Shown here piece by piece: positions 8,349 through 19,713 of a stretch of DNA of 64,000 nucleotides. A program made the position numbers and the translations under genes. A model generated the notes under the pieces. The model saw only the letters and a list, made by a program, of their open reading frames with translations. It was not told the DNA's origin and ran no database searches. This DNA comes from Chloroflexota bacterium (GTDB lineage: Bacteria > Chloroflexota > Limnocylindria > P2-11E). How positions within the stretch are numbered: position 1 is the first letter of the stretch; every line of letters begins with the position of its first letter. The stretch covers positions 32,044-96,043 of the forward strand of contig DAIDAP010000011.1 in the NCBI GenBank assembly GCA_027310565.1, in the 5' to 3' direction.

Positions 8349-9302
8349 GTGCCCGCGCGGCTGCTGGTGAAGGACGGTGCGAGCGTCGCGGATCGTCCGC
8401 CCGAAGAGCTCTCGGAGCTGCGCGATCGGCCCTGCTGGCTCGACATCGCCGACCCCGAGAGCGCCGACCTCGCGCTCGCCGCCGACGAGCTCCAGCTGCA
8501 TCCGCTCGCCGTCGAGGACGCGCGCAACCGGCATCAGCGGCCGAAGATCGACGCGTACGACGACCATTACTTCATCGTCGTCTACGCCCTCGACGAGCCG
8601 AGCCCCGGCGTGATCCGCCAGCGCGAGCTCTCGATCTTCGTGAAGCGGAACGCCGTGGTCACGGTCCACGAGGGCGAGCTGCCGGCGCTGCGGCTGGTGG
8701 AGCGGCGCTTCCGCGAGGGCAAGCTCGCGACGACCGGGCTCGTGCTGCACGCCCTGCTCGACACCATCGTCGACGAGTATTTCGACATCCTCGACGGCCT
8801 CGGCGACCGCGTCGAGCTGCTCGAGCAGATGGTCATCGGCGGCGACCAGCGCGACTACGACGCCTCCATCCGTGAGCTCTTCACGCTCAAGCGCGACCTC
8901 GTCGCGATCAGGAAGGTCGTCGCGCCCGTGCGCGACGTCGCGGCGGCCCTCGTGCGCGGCGACATCGAGGAGCTGCGCGAGCCCGGGCGGCGCGCCTACT
9001 ACCAGGACCTCTACGACCACGTCCTCCGCGTCACCGACGAGGTGGACACGTTCCGCGACCTCGTCTCCAACGTGATCGACGCCCACCTCGCCTCCGTCTC
9101 GAACCGGCTCAACGAGGTCATGAAGGTGCTCACGAGCGTCGCGACGGTCCTGCTCGTGCTCACCGTGGTCACCGGGTTCTTCGGTCAGAACTGGGCGCTC
9201 ATCCCGTACGAGGACCCGACCGTCTTCTGGCTGGTCATGGTCGCCACGGCGGCCCTCGCGGTGGCGACGGCGTCCTACTTCCGCCGGCGCGGCTGGCTCT
9301 GA
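8349..9302 (+). CDS. corA: CorA-family divalent metal ion transporter
   Basis: 317 aa with the CorA plan: a soluble N-terminal alpha/beta domain with IADPESADL and HPLAVEDARN, a long helical stalk (LFTLKRDLVAIRKVVAPVRD), and two C-terminal membrane helices. The pore signature normally reading GMN is GQN here (GFFGQNW, near residue 283), a variant found in part of the family. It forms a pentameric channel for Mg2+ or a related ion; the exact ion cannot be set from the sequence. GTG 8349 is chosen because it gives the family N-terminus and has a -10 box placed for leaderless start. Confidence 0.88.
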   Translation: MPARLLVKDGASVADRPPEELSELRDRPCWLDIADPESADLALAADELQLHPLAVEDARNRHQRPKIDAYDDHYFIVVYALDEPSPGVIRQRELSIFVKRNAVVTVHEGELPALRLVERRFREGKLATTGLVLHALLDTIVDEYFDILDGLGDRVELLEQMVIGGDQRDYDASIRELFTLKRDLVAIRKVVAPVRDVAAALVRGDIEELREPGRRAYYQDLYDHVLRVTDEVDTFRDLVSNVIDAHLASVSNRLNEVMKVLTSVATVLLVLTVVTGFFGQNWALIPYEDPTVFWLVMVATAALAVATASYFRRRGWL

Positions 9303-9309
9303 CTTCGGG

Positions 9310-9315
9310 TACACT
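9310..9315 (+). promoter_or_regulatory. Candidate -10 box TACACT of the ATP synthase operon
   Basis: TACACT lies nine bases before the TTG start of the first operon gene, in the 22-base gap after the CorA-like gene. No good -35 and no ribosome-binding sequence are seen, so the operon mRNA may have an almost absent leader. Read-through from the upstream gene is also possible. Confidence 0.4.
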
Positions 9316-9324
9316 CGCTCTGCC

Positions 9325-9651
9325 TTGGCCGCACCCCGCCCCCCGGGTGGAGCGCGATCGAACGCGGCGATCCTGGGCCAGGTCGGAATCACTGTTGCGG
9401 TCCCCATCGCCATAGGTGCCTGGCTCGGCCTGAAGGTCGACGAAGCGGCCGGCACCTCACCGTGGGGACTGCTGAGTTTGGTATTCCTCGGGATGGCCGT
9501 GGCGGGTCTCGGCGTGTGGGTGCTCATCAGGCGATTCACCGAAGAGAATCCGATCCGGCCGTCGACGGAGCGGGCCCGCGCGGCGGGCCGCCGGTGGGAG
9601 GGCGAGATCGCCGAACGCGAGCGCAAGCGGGATGAGGGGGAGGTCGAGTAG
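9325..9651 (+). CDS. atpZ: AtpZ/AtpI-family F-ATPase accessory protein
   Basis: 108 aa with a TTG start. Two membrane helices (ILGQVGITVAVPIAIGAWLG and the GLLSLVFLGMAVAGLGVWVL region) followed by a charged Arg/Glu-rich tail, the pattern of the AtpZ/AtpI proteins encoded first in many atp operons. The family assists assembly of the c-ring, and some members carry ions. It ends in TAG directly followed by the GTG of atpB, so the two are translationally coupled. Confidence 0.75.
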   Translation: MAAPRPPGGARSNAAILGQVGITVAVPIAIGAWLGLKVDEAAGTSPWGLLSLVFLGMAVAGLGVWVLIRRFTEENPIRPSTERARAAGRRWEGEIAERERKRDEGEVE

Positions 9652-10762
<1,111 letters not shown>

Positions 10763-10765
10763 GCG

Positions 10766-11299
10766 ATGCGGTTCGCGCCGCTCCTCCAGGAGAACAACCC
10801 GTTCGCGCTGACGGTGGATCCGTACTGGATCCTCGTCTCGATCGTCCAGTTCCTCGTCCTGCTGTGGCTGCTGCGCCGGTTCCTCTGGGGCCCGGTGATG
10901 AAGACGCTCGACGACCGCGCCCGCCGCATCCGCGAAGGGCTGGACATGGCCGAGGCGGCCAAGGCCGAGCGCGAGCGGATGACGCAGGAGGTGGCGGATC
11001 TCCTCGCGCAGGCGCGCCGCGACGCGGGCGAGCTCGCCGAGCGGACGACGAAGGCCGCCGAGGCCGCGGCCGCGCAGATCCGCGCGGAGGCCCAGGCCGA
11101 GGCGGAGCGGATCCGCGAGCGCGGCCGCGCCGACGCGCGCTCGCTCCACGACCAGGCCCTGGCCCAGCTGCGCGGCGAGGTGGCGTCGATGGTCGTCGCC
11201 GCCGCGAGCCGCATCCTCGGCCGCGAGGTCACGGCCGAGCAGCACCGCGCGCTCATCGAGCGCTCCCTCGACGAGGCCGGCCGGGAGCTCAGACACTGA
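10766..11299 (+). CDS. atpF: F-type ATP synthase subunit b
   Basis: 177 aa: a short N-terminus, one membrane helix (ILVSIVQFLVLLWLLRRFLW) and a long charged helix rich in Ala, Glu and Arg that forms the peripheral stalk dimer reaching to subunit delta. The family motif PVMKTLDDRARRIREGLDMAE follows the membrane helix. Its TGA overlaps the ATG of atpH. A single b-type gene is present, so the stalk is a homodimer. Confidence 0.95.
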   Translation: MRFAPLLQENNPFALTVDPYWILVSIVQFLVLLWLLRRFLWGPVMKTLDDRARRIREGLDMAEAAKAERERMTQEVADLLAQARRDAGELAERTTKAAEAAAAQIRAEAQAEAERIRERGRADARSLHDQALAQLRGEVASMVVAAASRILGREVTAEQHRALIERSLDEAGRELRH

Positions 11300-11829
11300 T
11301 GCCGCTCACCGGTTCGTCGGCGCGCCGCTACGCCGAGGCGCTCCTCGACTTCGCCGTCCGGGAGGAGGCGATCTCCGCGTACCGGGGATCGCTCGAGCGG
11401 CTCGCGTCCGCGTTCGGCGCGGAGACGCTGCGCGCGCTCCGCGACCCGCGCGTCTCGCTGGAGCGCCGCCGCGCGGCGCTCGACACCGCGGCGAGTGGCG
11501 AGCCGAACGCCGTCCGTGCCGTGCTCGACCTGCTCCTCGAGCGCGACCGCATCGCGCTCGTGCCGCGGATCTCGAGGGCGTTCGGCGATCTCGTCGACGA
11601 GCGTGAGGGCATCGTGAAGGCGAGGATCACCACCCCGATCGAGCTCGACGAGCGCCAGCGCGCGGAGCTGGTGCGGCGTCTCGAGCAGGCCACCGGCAAG
11701 AAGATCCGCCCGACGTTCGCGGTGGACGGGACGCTCATCGGGGGCGCCCTGGTCCAGATCGGCGACCGGCTCATCGACACGACCCTGCGCACGCAGCTGA
11801 GCGCGCTGGCCAGGCAGCTGGCGGGATAG
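11299..11829 (+). CDS. atpH: F-type ATP synthase subunit delta
   Basis: 176 aa, start ATG 11299 overlapping the atpF stop by one base. Family segments are SSARRYAEALLDFA at the N-terminus, VLDLLLERDRIALVPRI in the middle and the C-terminal GTLIGGALVQIGDRLID with SVxxRL-like ending. Delta joins the top of the alpha3beta3 head to the b stalk. Length is normal. Confidence 0.95.
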   Translation: MPLTGSSARRYAEALLDFAVREEAISAYRGSLERLASAFGAETLRALRDPRVSLERRRAALDTAASGEPNAVRAVLDLLLERDRIALVPRISRAFGDLVDEREGIVKARITTPIELDERQRAELVRRLEQATGKKIRPTFAVDGTLIGGALVQIGDRLIDTTLRTQLSALARQLAG

Positions 11830-11841
11830 AGGGAGGACGAA

Positions 11842-13427
11842 GTGGCGACGACGTCGTCGGAGATCACCGACATCATCAAGGCGCAGATCGCGCGGTTCGA
11901 AGGGAAGGCCGAGTCGGTCGACGTCGGCACCGTCGTCGAGGTGGGCGACGGGATCGCGCGCATCCACGGCCTCGCCGGGTGCATGGCCTCCGAGCTCCTC
12001 GACTTCGGGCACGACGTCTTCGGGCTCGCCTTCAACCTCGAGGAGGACACCGTCTCCGCGATCATCCTCGGCGAGTACCGGGAGATCAAGGAAGGCGGCG
12101 AGGTCCGCACGACCGGTCGCATCATCGAGACGCCCGCGGGCGACGAGCTGGTCGGCCGCGTCGTGGACCCCCTCGGACGGCCGCTCGACGGCAAGGGTCC
12201 GATCGTGACGAAGACGGCCCGTCGCATGGACGTGGTCGCGCCGGGCGTCATCACGAGGCAGAACGTGGACACGCCGGTCCAGACGGGCATCAAGTCGATC
12301 GACGCGATGTTCCCGATCGGACGCGGCCAGCGCGAGCTCATCATCGGCGACCGCCAGACCGGCAAGACCGCCGTCGCGATCGACACGATCATCAACCAGA
12401 AGGGCCAGGATCTCGTCTGCATCTACGTCGCGATCGGGCAGAAGGAGTCCTCGGTCGCGAAGATCGTCGCCACGCTCGAGGAGCACGGCGCGATGGAGCA
12501 CACCATCGTCGTCATCGCCGGCGCGTCGGACCCCGCGACGCTCCAGTACCTCGCGCCGTTCGCCGGCTGCGCCATGGGCGAGTACTTCCGCGACGCCGGC
12601 AGGGACTCGCTCGTCGTGTACGACGACCTCACCAAGCACGCCTGGGCGTACCGGCAGGTCTCGCTCCTGGTGCGCCGTCCACCCGGCCGCGAGGCCTACC
12701 CCGGGGACGTCTTCTACCTGCACTCGCGGCTCCTCGAGCGCGCCGCGCGCATGAACAAGGAGCACGGCGGCGGGTCGCTCACCGCGCTGCCGGTCATCGA
12801 GACGCAGGCGAACGACATCTCCGCGTACATCCCGACGAACGTCATCTCGATCACCGACGGCCAGCTCTTCTTCGAGGGCGATCTCTTCAACGCGGGGCTG
12901 CGCCCGGCGATCAACATCGGCCTGTCGGTGTCGCGCGTGGGCAGCGACGCGCAGCGGAAGGTGATGAGCCGGTCGGTCCGCGGGATGAGGCTGCAGCTCC
13001 AGCAGTACCGCGAGCTCGCCGCGTTCACCCAGTTCGGCGCCGCCGATCTCGACAAGGCGACGCTCCAGCTCCTGCGGCGCGGCGAGCGGATCCAGGAGAT
13101 CCTCAAGCAGCCGCAGTACGAGCCGGTCCGCCTCGACCACGAGGTCGCCATCCTGTTCGCCGCGAACCGCGGCTACCTCGACGACGTGCCGCGTGACCGC
13201 TGCGCGGACTTCGAGCGCGACCTGCGCCGCTTCATGGACACTCAGCACAACGCGCTATCGAAGCGCCTCCTCGAGAAGCCGAACGAGTGGAGCGACGACG
13301 TCGAGAAGGCGATCGCGACGATGCTCGACGAGTTCAAGAAGGCGCACAGCTACGCGGAGGCGCCGGCGGCGGCCGCCGTTCCCGCGGCGAAGCCGGTCCC
13401 CGCCGCCGCGGCGGGAGCGTCCCGCTA

Positions 13428-13428
<1 letters not shown>
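11842..13428 (+). CDS. atpA: F-type ATP synthase subunit alpha
   Basis: 528 aa, GTG start behind GAGGGAGGACG. The nucleotide-binding P-loop is GDRQTGKTA (about base 12349); [18 protein letters not shown] precedes it and the C-terminal helical domain is complete. An Ala/Pro-rich tail of ~20 aa extends past the usual end. Alpha forms the non-catalytic nucleotide sites of the F1 head. The GTG of atpG overlaps its TAG by one base. Confidence 0.97.
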
Positions 13429-15755
<2,327 letters not shown>

Positions 15756-15756
<1 letters not shown>

Positions 15757-16175
15757 TGCCACTCCACCTCGAGGTCATCACGCCCGAGCAGCGCGTGTAC
15801 GAGGACGACGTGGACATGGTCATCGCGCCCGGCAGCGAGGGGTACCTCGGGATCCTCCCGCACCACGCGCCGCTGCTCACGGCCCTCGGGCCGGGCGAGT
15901 TCCGCGTGAAGAAGGGGGGCGTCGAGGAGACGCTCGCCGTCTTCGGCGGATTCATGGACGTCCGCGGCGACCGCGTCGTCGTGCTCACCGACGCGGCCGA
16001 GCCGGCGGAGGAGATCGACGCCGAGCGGGCCCGCCAGGCCCGCGAGCGCGCCGAGGAGACGCTCGCGCAGGCGGCGACGCTCAGCGCGGCCGACGAGGCG
16101 CGCGCGCGCGCGGCGCTCCAGCGGGCGCTCGTGCGCATCCGCGTCAGCGAGCGGCGGAGGCGGCGGCCGACCTAG
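15756..16175 (+). CDS. atpC: F-type ATP synthase subunit epsilon
   Basis: 139 aa, GTG start at the atpD stop. The N-terminal beta-sandwich shows LEVITPEQRVYEDDVDMVI, PGSEGYLGILPHHAPLLTAL and GGFMDVRGDRVVVLTD; two C-terminal helices rich in Arg, Ala and Glu follow. Epsilon caps the rotor and, through its C-terminal helices, can inhibit ATP hydrolysis. It is the last gene of the operon. Confidence 0.96.
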
Positions 16176-16252
16176 CGTGGCGAACGATCGCTCCTGCGGA
16201 TAGATAGACTGTGGGCGGCGCGCGCCCCGAGGGGACGCGAGCGCGCCGGTGG

Positions 16253-17368
16253 GTGACGGTGAGGGGCCGCGCGATCCTGGCGATGTCCGCGATCGTGCTC
16301 GCCTCGTGCGCGGGCGCGGGAGTCGTACCCGCACCCGCGGCCGCGACGCCGCCGCCGGTCAGCGCGAGCCCGCAGCCGACATCGGCACCCGTGCCGCCAT
16401 CCCCGACCGGGATCCGGCTCTACGCGAAGCTGCGGGTGTTCGTCGCGTCGGAGACGACGGATTCGGTGTGGGTCTACGAGGCCGCGCCCGACGAGGCGTT
16501 CGCGCTCGTGAAGAAGATCCCGGTCGCGAGATTCCCGCACCAGGAGGCGGTGTCGCCCGACGGGAAGTACGTCGTCGTGAACGACCGCCTCGCGAACCTC
16601 ACCTCGGTCATCGACCCCGTCTCGATGACCGAGCTCGTGCGGCTCCCGGTGGGGAAGCAGCCGCACGGGATCACCTTCTCCCCCGACGGGAGGACGCTGT
16701 TCGTCGCGAGCGAGCGCGACCCCTCCATCGCGCGCTTCGAGGTCGGCACGTGGCGACCGCTCCCGCCGCTCGCCGTCGGCGTGCCCCAGCACGTCCTCAC
16801 GATGAACGCGGCGGCGCCGAACGAGCTGTGGTTCACGGCGACCAACACCGACCAGAGCGATGACCTGCGCGTCTACGACCTCGGCACGAACAGGATCACC
16901 AAGGTCGCGGTGGGGGACGTGCACGACGCGTACTTCACGCCCGACGGGAGCGAGGTGTGGTCGAGCAGCTCGGGGTTCGTCGACAAGCCGTCCGACCGCA
17001 TGGTGATCTACGACCCCCTCGCCAAGAGGGTGAAGGCGGAGATCCGCCTGCCCGGGACGTACCCATTCCACACCCTCAAGCGGCTCCAGGACGGGATGTA
17101 CTACCCGGTGGACACCCGTCTCATGGTGCTCTCCGACCACGCCGCGCCGGGACTGCTGTGGGTCGACTGGCGGGAGCGGACGGTCGTCGCCGAGACGAAG
17201 CTCGGGGCGCAGCCCTTCCACACCACCTACGACCCGGAGGGGCGGCGTCTGCTGGTGACGACGAACGTCGACGGGATGGTGAACGTCATCGACGTGGCGA
17301 CGCGGCAGGTCGTGCAGAAGGTGCCCGTCACGAAGGCCCACGGGATCGTCAGCGTCGGCGTCCCCTGA
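16253..17368 (+). CDS. Lipoprotein with YVTN/YncE-type seven-bladed beta-propeller
   Basis: About 371 aa: a lipoprotein signal peptide (IVLASC), a Pro/Ala/Ser linker, then a YncE/cytochrome-d1-like propeller made of ~40-residue repeats with VSPDGKYVVV, FSPDGRTLFVAS and YDPEGRRLLVTT strands. The fold is a binding or scaffold surface outside the membrane; no catalytic residues or haem ligands can be named. GTG 16253 or 16259 gives a normal signal peptide; GTG 16211 would add 14 residues. A TAGACT hexamer at 16205-16210 may be its -10. Confidence 0.75.
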   Translation: MTVRGRAILAMSAIVLASCAGAGVVPAPAAATPPPVSASPQPTSAPVPPSPTGIRLYAKLRVFVASETTDSVWVYEAAPDEAFALVKKIPVARFPHQEAVSPDGKYVVVNDRLANLTSVIDPVSMTELVRLPVGKQPHGITFSPDGRTLFVASERDPSIARFEVGTWRPLPPLAVGVPQHVLTMNAAAPNELWFTATNTDQSDDLRVYDLGTNRITKVAVGDVHDAYFTPDGSEVWSSSSGFVDKPSDRMVIYDPLAKRVKAEIRLPGTYPFHTLKRLQDGMYYPVDTRLMVLSDHAAPGLLWVDWRERTVVAETKLGAQPFHTTYDPEGRRLLVTTNVDGMVNVIDVATRQVVQKVPVTKAHGIVSVGVP

Positions 17369-17411
17369 CGAGCCGGCGCCGGTCCGCTGACACGGCCGGC
17401 GCCGCGACGCC

Positions 17412-17417
17412 TACGCT
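17412..17417 (+). promoter_or_regulatory. -10 box TACGCT, leaderless promoter of the Nudix gene
   Basis: TACGCT ends seven bases before GTG 17425, which favours that codon over TTG 17428 or ATG 17431. No Shine-Dalgarno sequence is present. Confidence 0.5.
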
Positions 17418-17424
17418 TTCACCG

Positions 17425-17901
17425 GTGTTGATGCGCCTGCTCGCGGCCGCCTTCAACCGCGCTCCCGTCCGGTGGCAGCGGCGCATCCTCGACCGCACCC
17501 AGCCCCGCTTCCTCGTCGGCGTGGTGGGGCTCGGCATCGATCCCGACGGCAGGGTCATCCTCGCGCGGCACCGCTTCGGCGCGCCGCAGTGGCGCCTCCT
17601 CGGTGGCTACCTCCACCCGAGGGAGCGGGTCGAGGACGCCCTGCGCCGCGAGATCCGCGAGGAGACCGGGCTCGAGATCGAGGTCGGTCCGCTCCTCGAG
17701 GTGGACACCGGCTTCCGATGGCGGCACGTCGACCTCGTGTACACGTACCGCGTCGCGAGCGGTACGGCGCGCCTGGACGAGGAGCTCATCGCGCTCGAGC
17801 GCTTCGCGCCGGACGACCTGCCGGCGATGCGCGCGGACCAGCGTGGGGTCGTCGAGCGGCATCGGGAGGCGGCGCTCGCCTGGTCCCGGAGCCGGGCGTG
17901 A
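17425..17901 (+). CDS. Nudix hydrolase
   Basis: About 158 aa with a perfect Nudix box: Gly of GYLHPRE, then seven residues, then REIREETGL. This motif binds Mg2+ and hydrolyses nucleoside-diphosphate-linked compounds; the substrate is unknown. The N-terminus is basic (RAPVRWQRRILDRTQPRF), as in Nudix proteins resembling ADP-ribose or NADH pyrophosphatases. Start candidates GTG 17425, TTG 17428 and ATG 17431 are consecutive. The VOC gene overlaps its stop as GTGA. Confidence 0.88.
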   Translation: MLMRLLAAAFNRAPVRWQRRILDRTQPRFLVGVVGLGIDPDGRVILARHRFGAPQWRLLGGYLHPRERVEDALRREIREETGLEIEVGPLLEVDTGFRWRHVDLVYTYRVASGTARLDEELIALERFAPDDLPAMRADQRGVVERHREAALAWSRSRA

Positions 17902-18281
17902 AGGTCGACCGGATCGATCACGTCGTCCTCACCGTCGCCGACCTCGAGCGCACGATCGCCTTCTACGAGCGGGCCCTCGGGATGCGCGCGCTCACCTTCG
18001 GCGACGGTCGCCGCGCGCTCGCGTTCGGCGACCAGAAGCTGAACCTCCACCAGGCCGGGCATGAGTTCGAGCCTCACGCGCGCGCGCCGGCGCCCGGCGC
18101 GATCGATCTCTGCTTCACCACGGACGTGCCGGTCGAGGAGGTCGCCGCGCGTGTCCGCGTGCTCGGGATCGCCGTGGAGGCCGGTCCGGTGGCGAAGGCC
18201 GGCGCGCGAGCGCCGCTGCGCTCGATCTACTTCCGCGATCCCGACGGCAACCTCATCGAGGTCGCCAACGAAGTCGCGTAG
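17898..18281 (+). CDS. VOC-family (glyoxalase/extradiol dioxygenase fold) protein
   Basis: 127 aa with the VOC pattern: IDHVVLTVADLERTIAFYERALGM at the N-terminus (written here in part), a central HQAGHEFEPHA segment, and the C-terminal YFRDPDGNLIEVAN with the metal-binding Glu. It resembles the small glyoxalase-like proteins close to virulence protein STM3117/YwkD. Metal-dependent lyase or binding activity is likely, the substrate unknown. Co-transcribed with the Nudix gene (4-base overlap). Confidence 0.85.
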   Translation: MKVDRIDHVVLTVADLERTIAFYERALGMRALTFGDGRRALAFGDQKLNLHQAGHEFEPHARAPAPGAIDLCFTTDVPVEEVAARVRVLGIAVEAGPVAKAGARAPLRSIYFRDPDGNLIEVANEVA

Positions 18282-18944
18282 TCAGGGCTTCGCCCTCCCG
18301 AGCTTCGCGAGGATCTCCCGCACCTGCACGTAGTGCTCCCACTCGTGCTCGAGGAGGCGTCGCATGACGCGCCGCGCCGTCCAGGTGCGCCCTCCGATCT
18401 CGGTCCGGCGCTCGGTGTCCCGCGGCTCCATCACCGTGAAGCGCTGGAAGACGATGCGGTGGATGGCCTGCAGCGTGTTGAAGGGGTCGTCCGGCCACGA
18501 CTCCAGGCGAGAGAGGAGCGATGCCTGCGTGGTCATCATGTGCTCGAGCGTCTGGCGGACGCTCCACGTGTCGCCGTCCGGCGCGCGCTGCAGCTCCGCC
18601 GCCGCGATCCCCCGCACGAGCGCCATGAGCGCGGCGTGCTGTGCCTCGAACACGTGCAGGAAGTCGCGCAGCTCGTGCTCTTCGACCGGCCCGGTGTCCT
18701 CGTCGAGCAGCCCGCCCGCGGGCGCGTCGACCACGGCCAGCGCCTCGGGCGAGATGCCCTTCCAGTGGTCCGTGGAGACGCCCTGCGCCTCGAGCAGCAC
18801 GAGATAGGCATGGAACGCCTGCCGCGCGTTCTCCACCGCCTCCTCGCGCGTCTTCCCCGACGCGACGGCGCCGGGAAGGGCCGGGATCGAGGCGAGGCAG
18901 TAGCCCTCGCGCGGGCAGCCGACGTAGATGCGAGCGTCGGTCAC
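18282..18944 (-). CDS. HicB-like domain fused to DinB-like domain
   Basis: 220 aa. Residues 1-50 match the HicB/UPF0150 fold (YCLASIPALPGAVASGKTRE then EAVENARQAF), the partner-binding domain of HicB antitoxins. After a linker, residues 75-220 are a DinB-like helical bundle with His residues in FEAQHAALM, LEHMMTTQASLL and EHEWEHY. The fusion has no HicA toxin gene beside it, so an antitoxin role is doubtful. GTG 18944 overlaps the TGA of the DtxR-family gene, so it is expressed with that regulator. Confidence 0.75.
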   Translation of the reverse strand: MTDARIYVGCPREGYCLASIPALPGAVASGKTREEAVENARQAFHAYLVLLEAQGVSTDHWKGISPEALAVVDAPAGGLLDEDTGPVEEHELRDFLHVFEAQHAALMALVRGIAAAELQRAPDGDTWSVRQTLEHMMTTQASLLSRLESWPDDPFNTLQAIHRIVFQRFTVMEPRDTERRTEIGGRTWTARRVMRRLLEHEWEHYVQVREILAKLGRAKP

Positions 18945-19594
18945 GCCCCCACCAGCACCTTGTGGCCGCAGTCGCGTCGCAGCATGCGTTCGGTACCCGC
19001 GATCCGGACCCGGACGGCGTCGTCGGTCAGGGAGACGAGCTGAACCACGACGCCCGGCCGCAGGCCCTGTGCGTCGAGGTACTCGAGGAAGCCGGGCTCG
19101 TGCTCGAACTGATCGGGGATGCGCTCGACGGCGGCGCTGTCGCCGGGGCGCAGCGACTCGATCGTCCGCGCCGGCCGCGCCGCGACGCCCGGCATCGGGT
19201 TGCCGTGCGGGCACGTCTGGGGGTCGCCGAGCACGCGCGCCAGCCGCTCCTCCATCTCGGCGCTCATCGAATGCTCGATGCGTTCGGCCTCCTCGTGGGT
19301 CTTCCACCACTCGTAACCGAGCAGGTCGACGAGCATCCGCTCGGCGAGGCGGTGCCGGCGGGCGATGCGCTCCGCGATCTCGCGGCCGCGTCCGACCAGC
19401 CGGACGTTCTTCCGTTCATCGAGGCTGACCAGCTCGTCGCGCTCGAGGCGGTGGAGCATCTCGGAGACCGCGGCCGGCGTGACCTGGAGGAACTCGGCGA
19501 GCCGGGCGCCGATCGCCTGACCACCCTCGTCTTGGAGCGTGTAGATCGCCTGCAGGTACTCCTCGGAGGCGACTGAGGCGCTGGGTATCCTCAA
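18941..19594 (-). CDS. DtxR/MntR-family metal-dependent repressor with FeoA-like C-terminal domain
   Basis: 217 aa. The N-terminal winged helix reads SEEYLQAIYTLQDEGG with VTPAAVSEMLHRL; the metal/dimerisation helices follow (RHRLAERMLVDLLGY, EAERIEHSMS, DPQTCPHGNPMPG), and an SH3-like FeoA domain closes the protein (SLRPGDSAAVERI). Such proteins bind Fe2+ or Mn2+ and repress uptake genes. Its divergent neighbour is an iron permease, so iron is the likelier signal. TTG 19594, with GAGG eight bases upstream, is the best start; there is no nearby ATG. A 4-base overlap couples it to the HicB-DinB gene. Confidence 0.88.
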   Translation of the reverse strand: MRIPSASVASEEYLQAIYTLQDEGGQAIGARLAEFLQVTPAAVSEMLHRLERDELVSLDERKNVRLVGRGREIAERIARRHRLAERMLVDLLGYEWWKTHEEAERIEHSMSAEMEERLARVLGDPQTCPHGNPMPGVAARPARTIESLRPGDSAAVERIPDQFEHEPGFLEYLDAQGLRPGVVVQLVSLTDDAVRVRIAGTERMLRRDCGHKVLVGA

Positions 19595-19597
19595 TTG

Positions 19598-19627
19598 TTG
19601 ACCTCGCAGGTCGGAATTTGCTAGGTT
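19598..19627 (+). promoter_or_regulatory. Candidate promoter of the FTR1 gene (TTGACC - 18 bp - TAGGTT)
   Basis: TTGACC at 19598-19603 and TAGGTT at 19622-19627 on the plus strand. The start point would fall near 19634, just before the DtxR-like palindrome, so a bound repressor would block it. Confidence 0.45.
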
Positions 19628-19642
19628 GGCGCGGCAGGGGCA

Positions 19643-19656
19643 TTAAGCGCGCCTAA
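19643..19656. promoter_or_regulatory. Candidate DtxR-family operator
   Basis: TTAAGCGCGCCTAA is a near-perfect palindrome (one symmetric base pair off from TTAGGCGCGCCTAA). It resembles the TTAGG...CCTAA half-sites of DtxR/IdeR boxes and lies between the regulator gene and the FTR1 gene. The likely role is metal-dependent repression of the permease and possibly autoregulation. Confidence 0.55.
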
Positions 19657-19680
19657 CGAGGCCTGCCGACGTCCCGAGTA

Positions 19681-19696
19681 TCCCACTTCGGTGGGA
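19681..19696 (+). repeat. UUCG-capped hairpin in the FTR1 5' leader
   Basis: TCCCAC (19681-19686), the tetraloop TTCG (19687-19690) and GTGGGA (19691-19696) form a stable 6-bp stem 17 bases before ATG 19714. It may position or expose the ribosome-binding sequence, or protect the mRNA end. Confidence 0.6.
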
Positions 19697-19713
19697 CGAG
19701 ACATGGGGATGAC

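Noticed and set aside
18282..18944. HicAB toxin-antitoxin locus
   Set aside because: No small HicA-like dsRBD toxin gene lies on either side; the HicB part is fused to a DinB-like domain.
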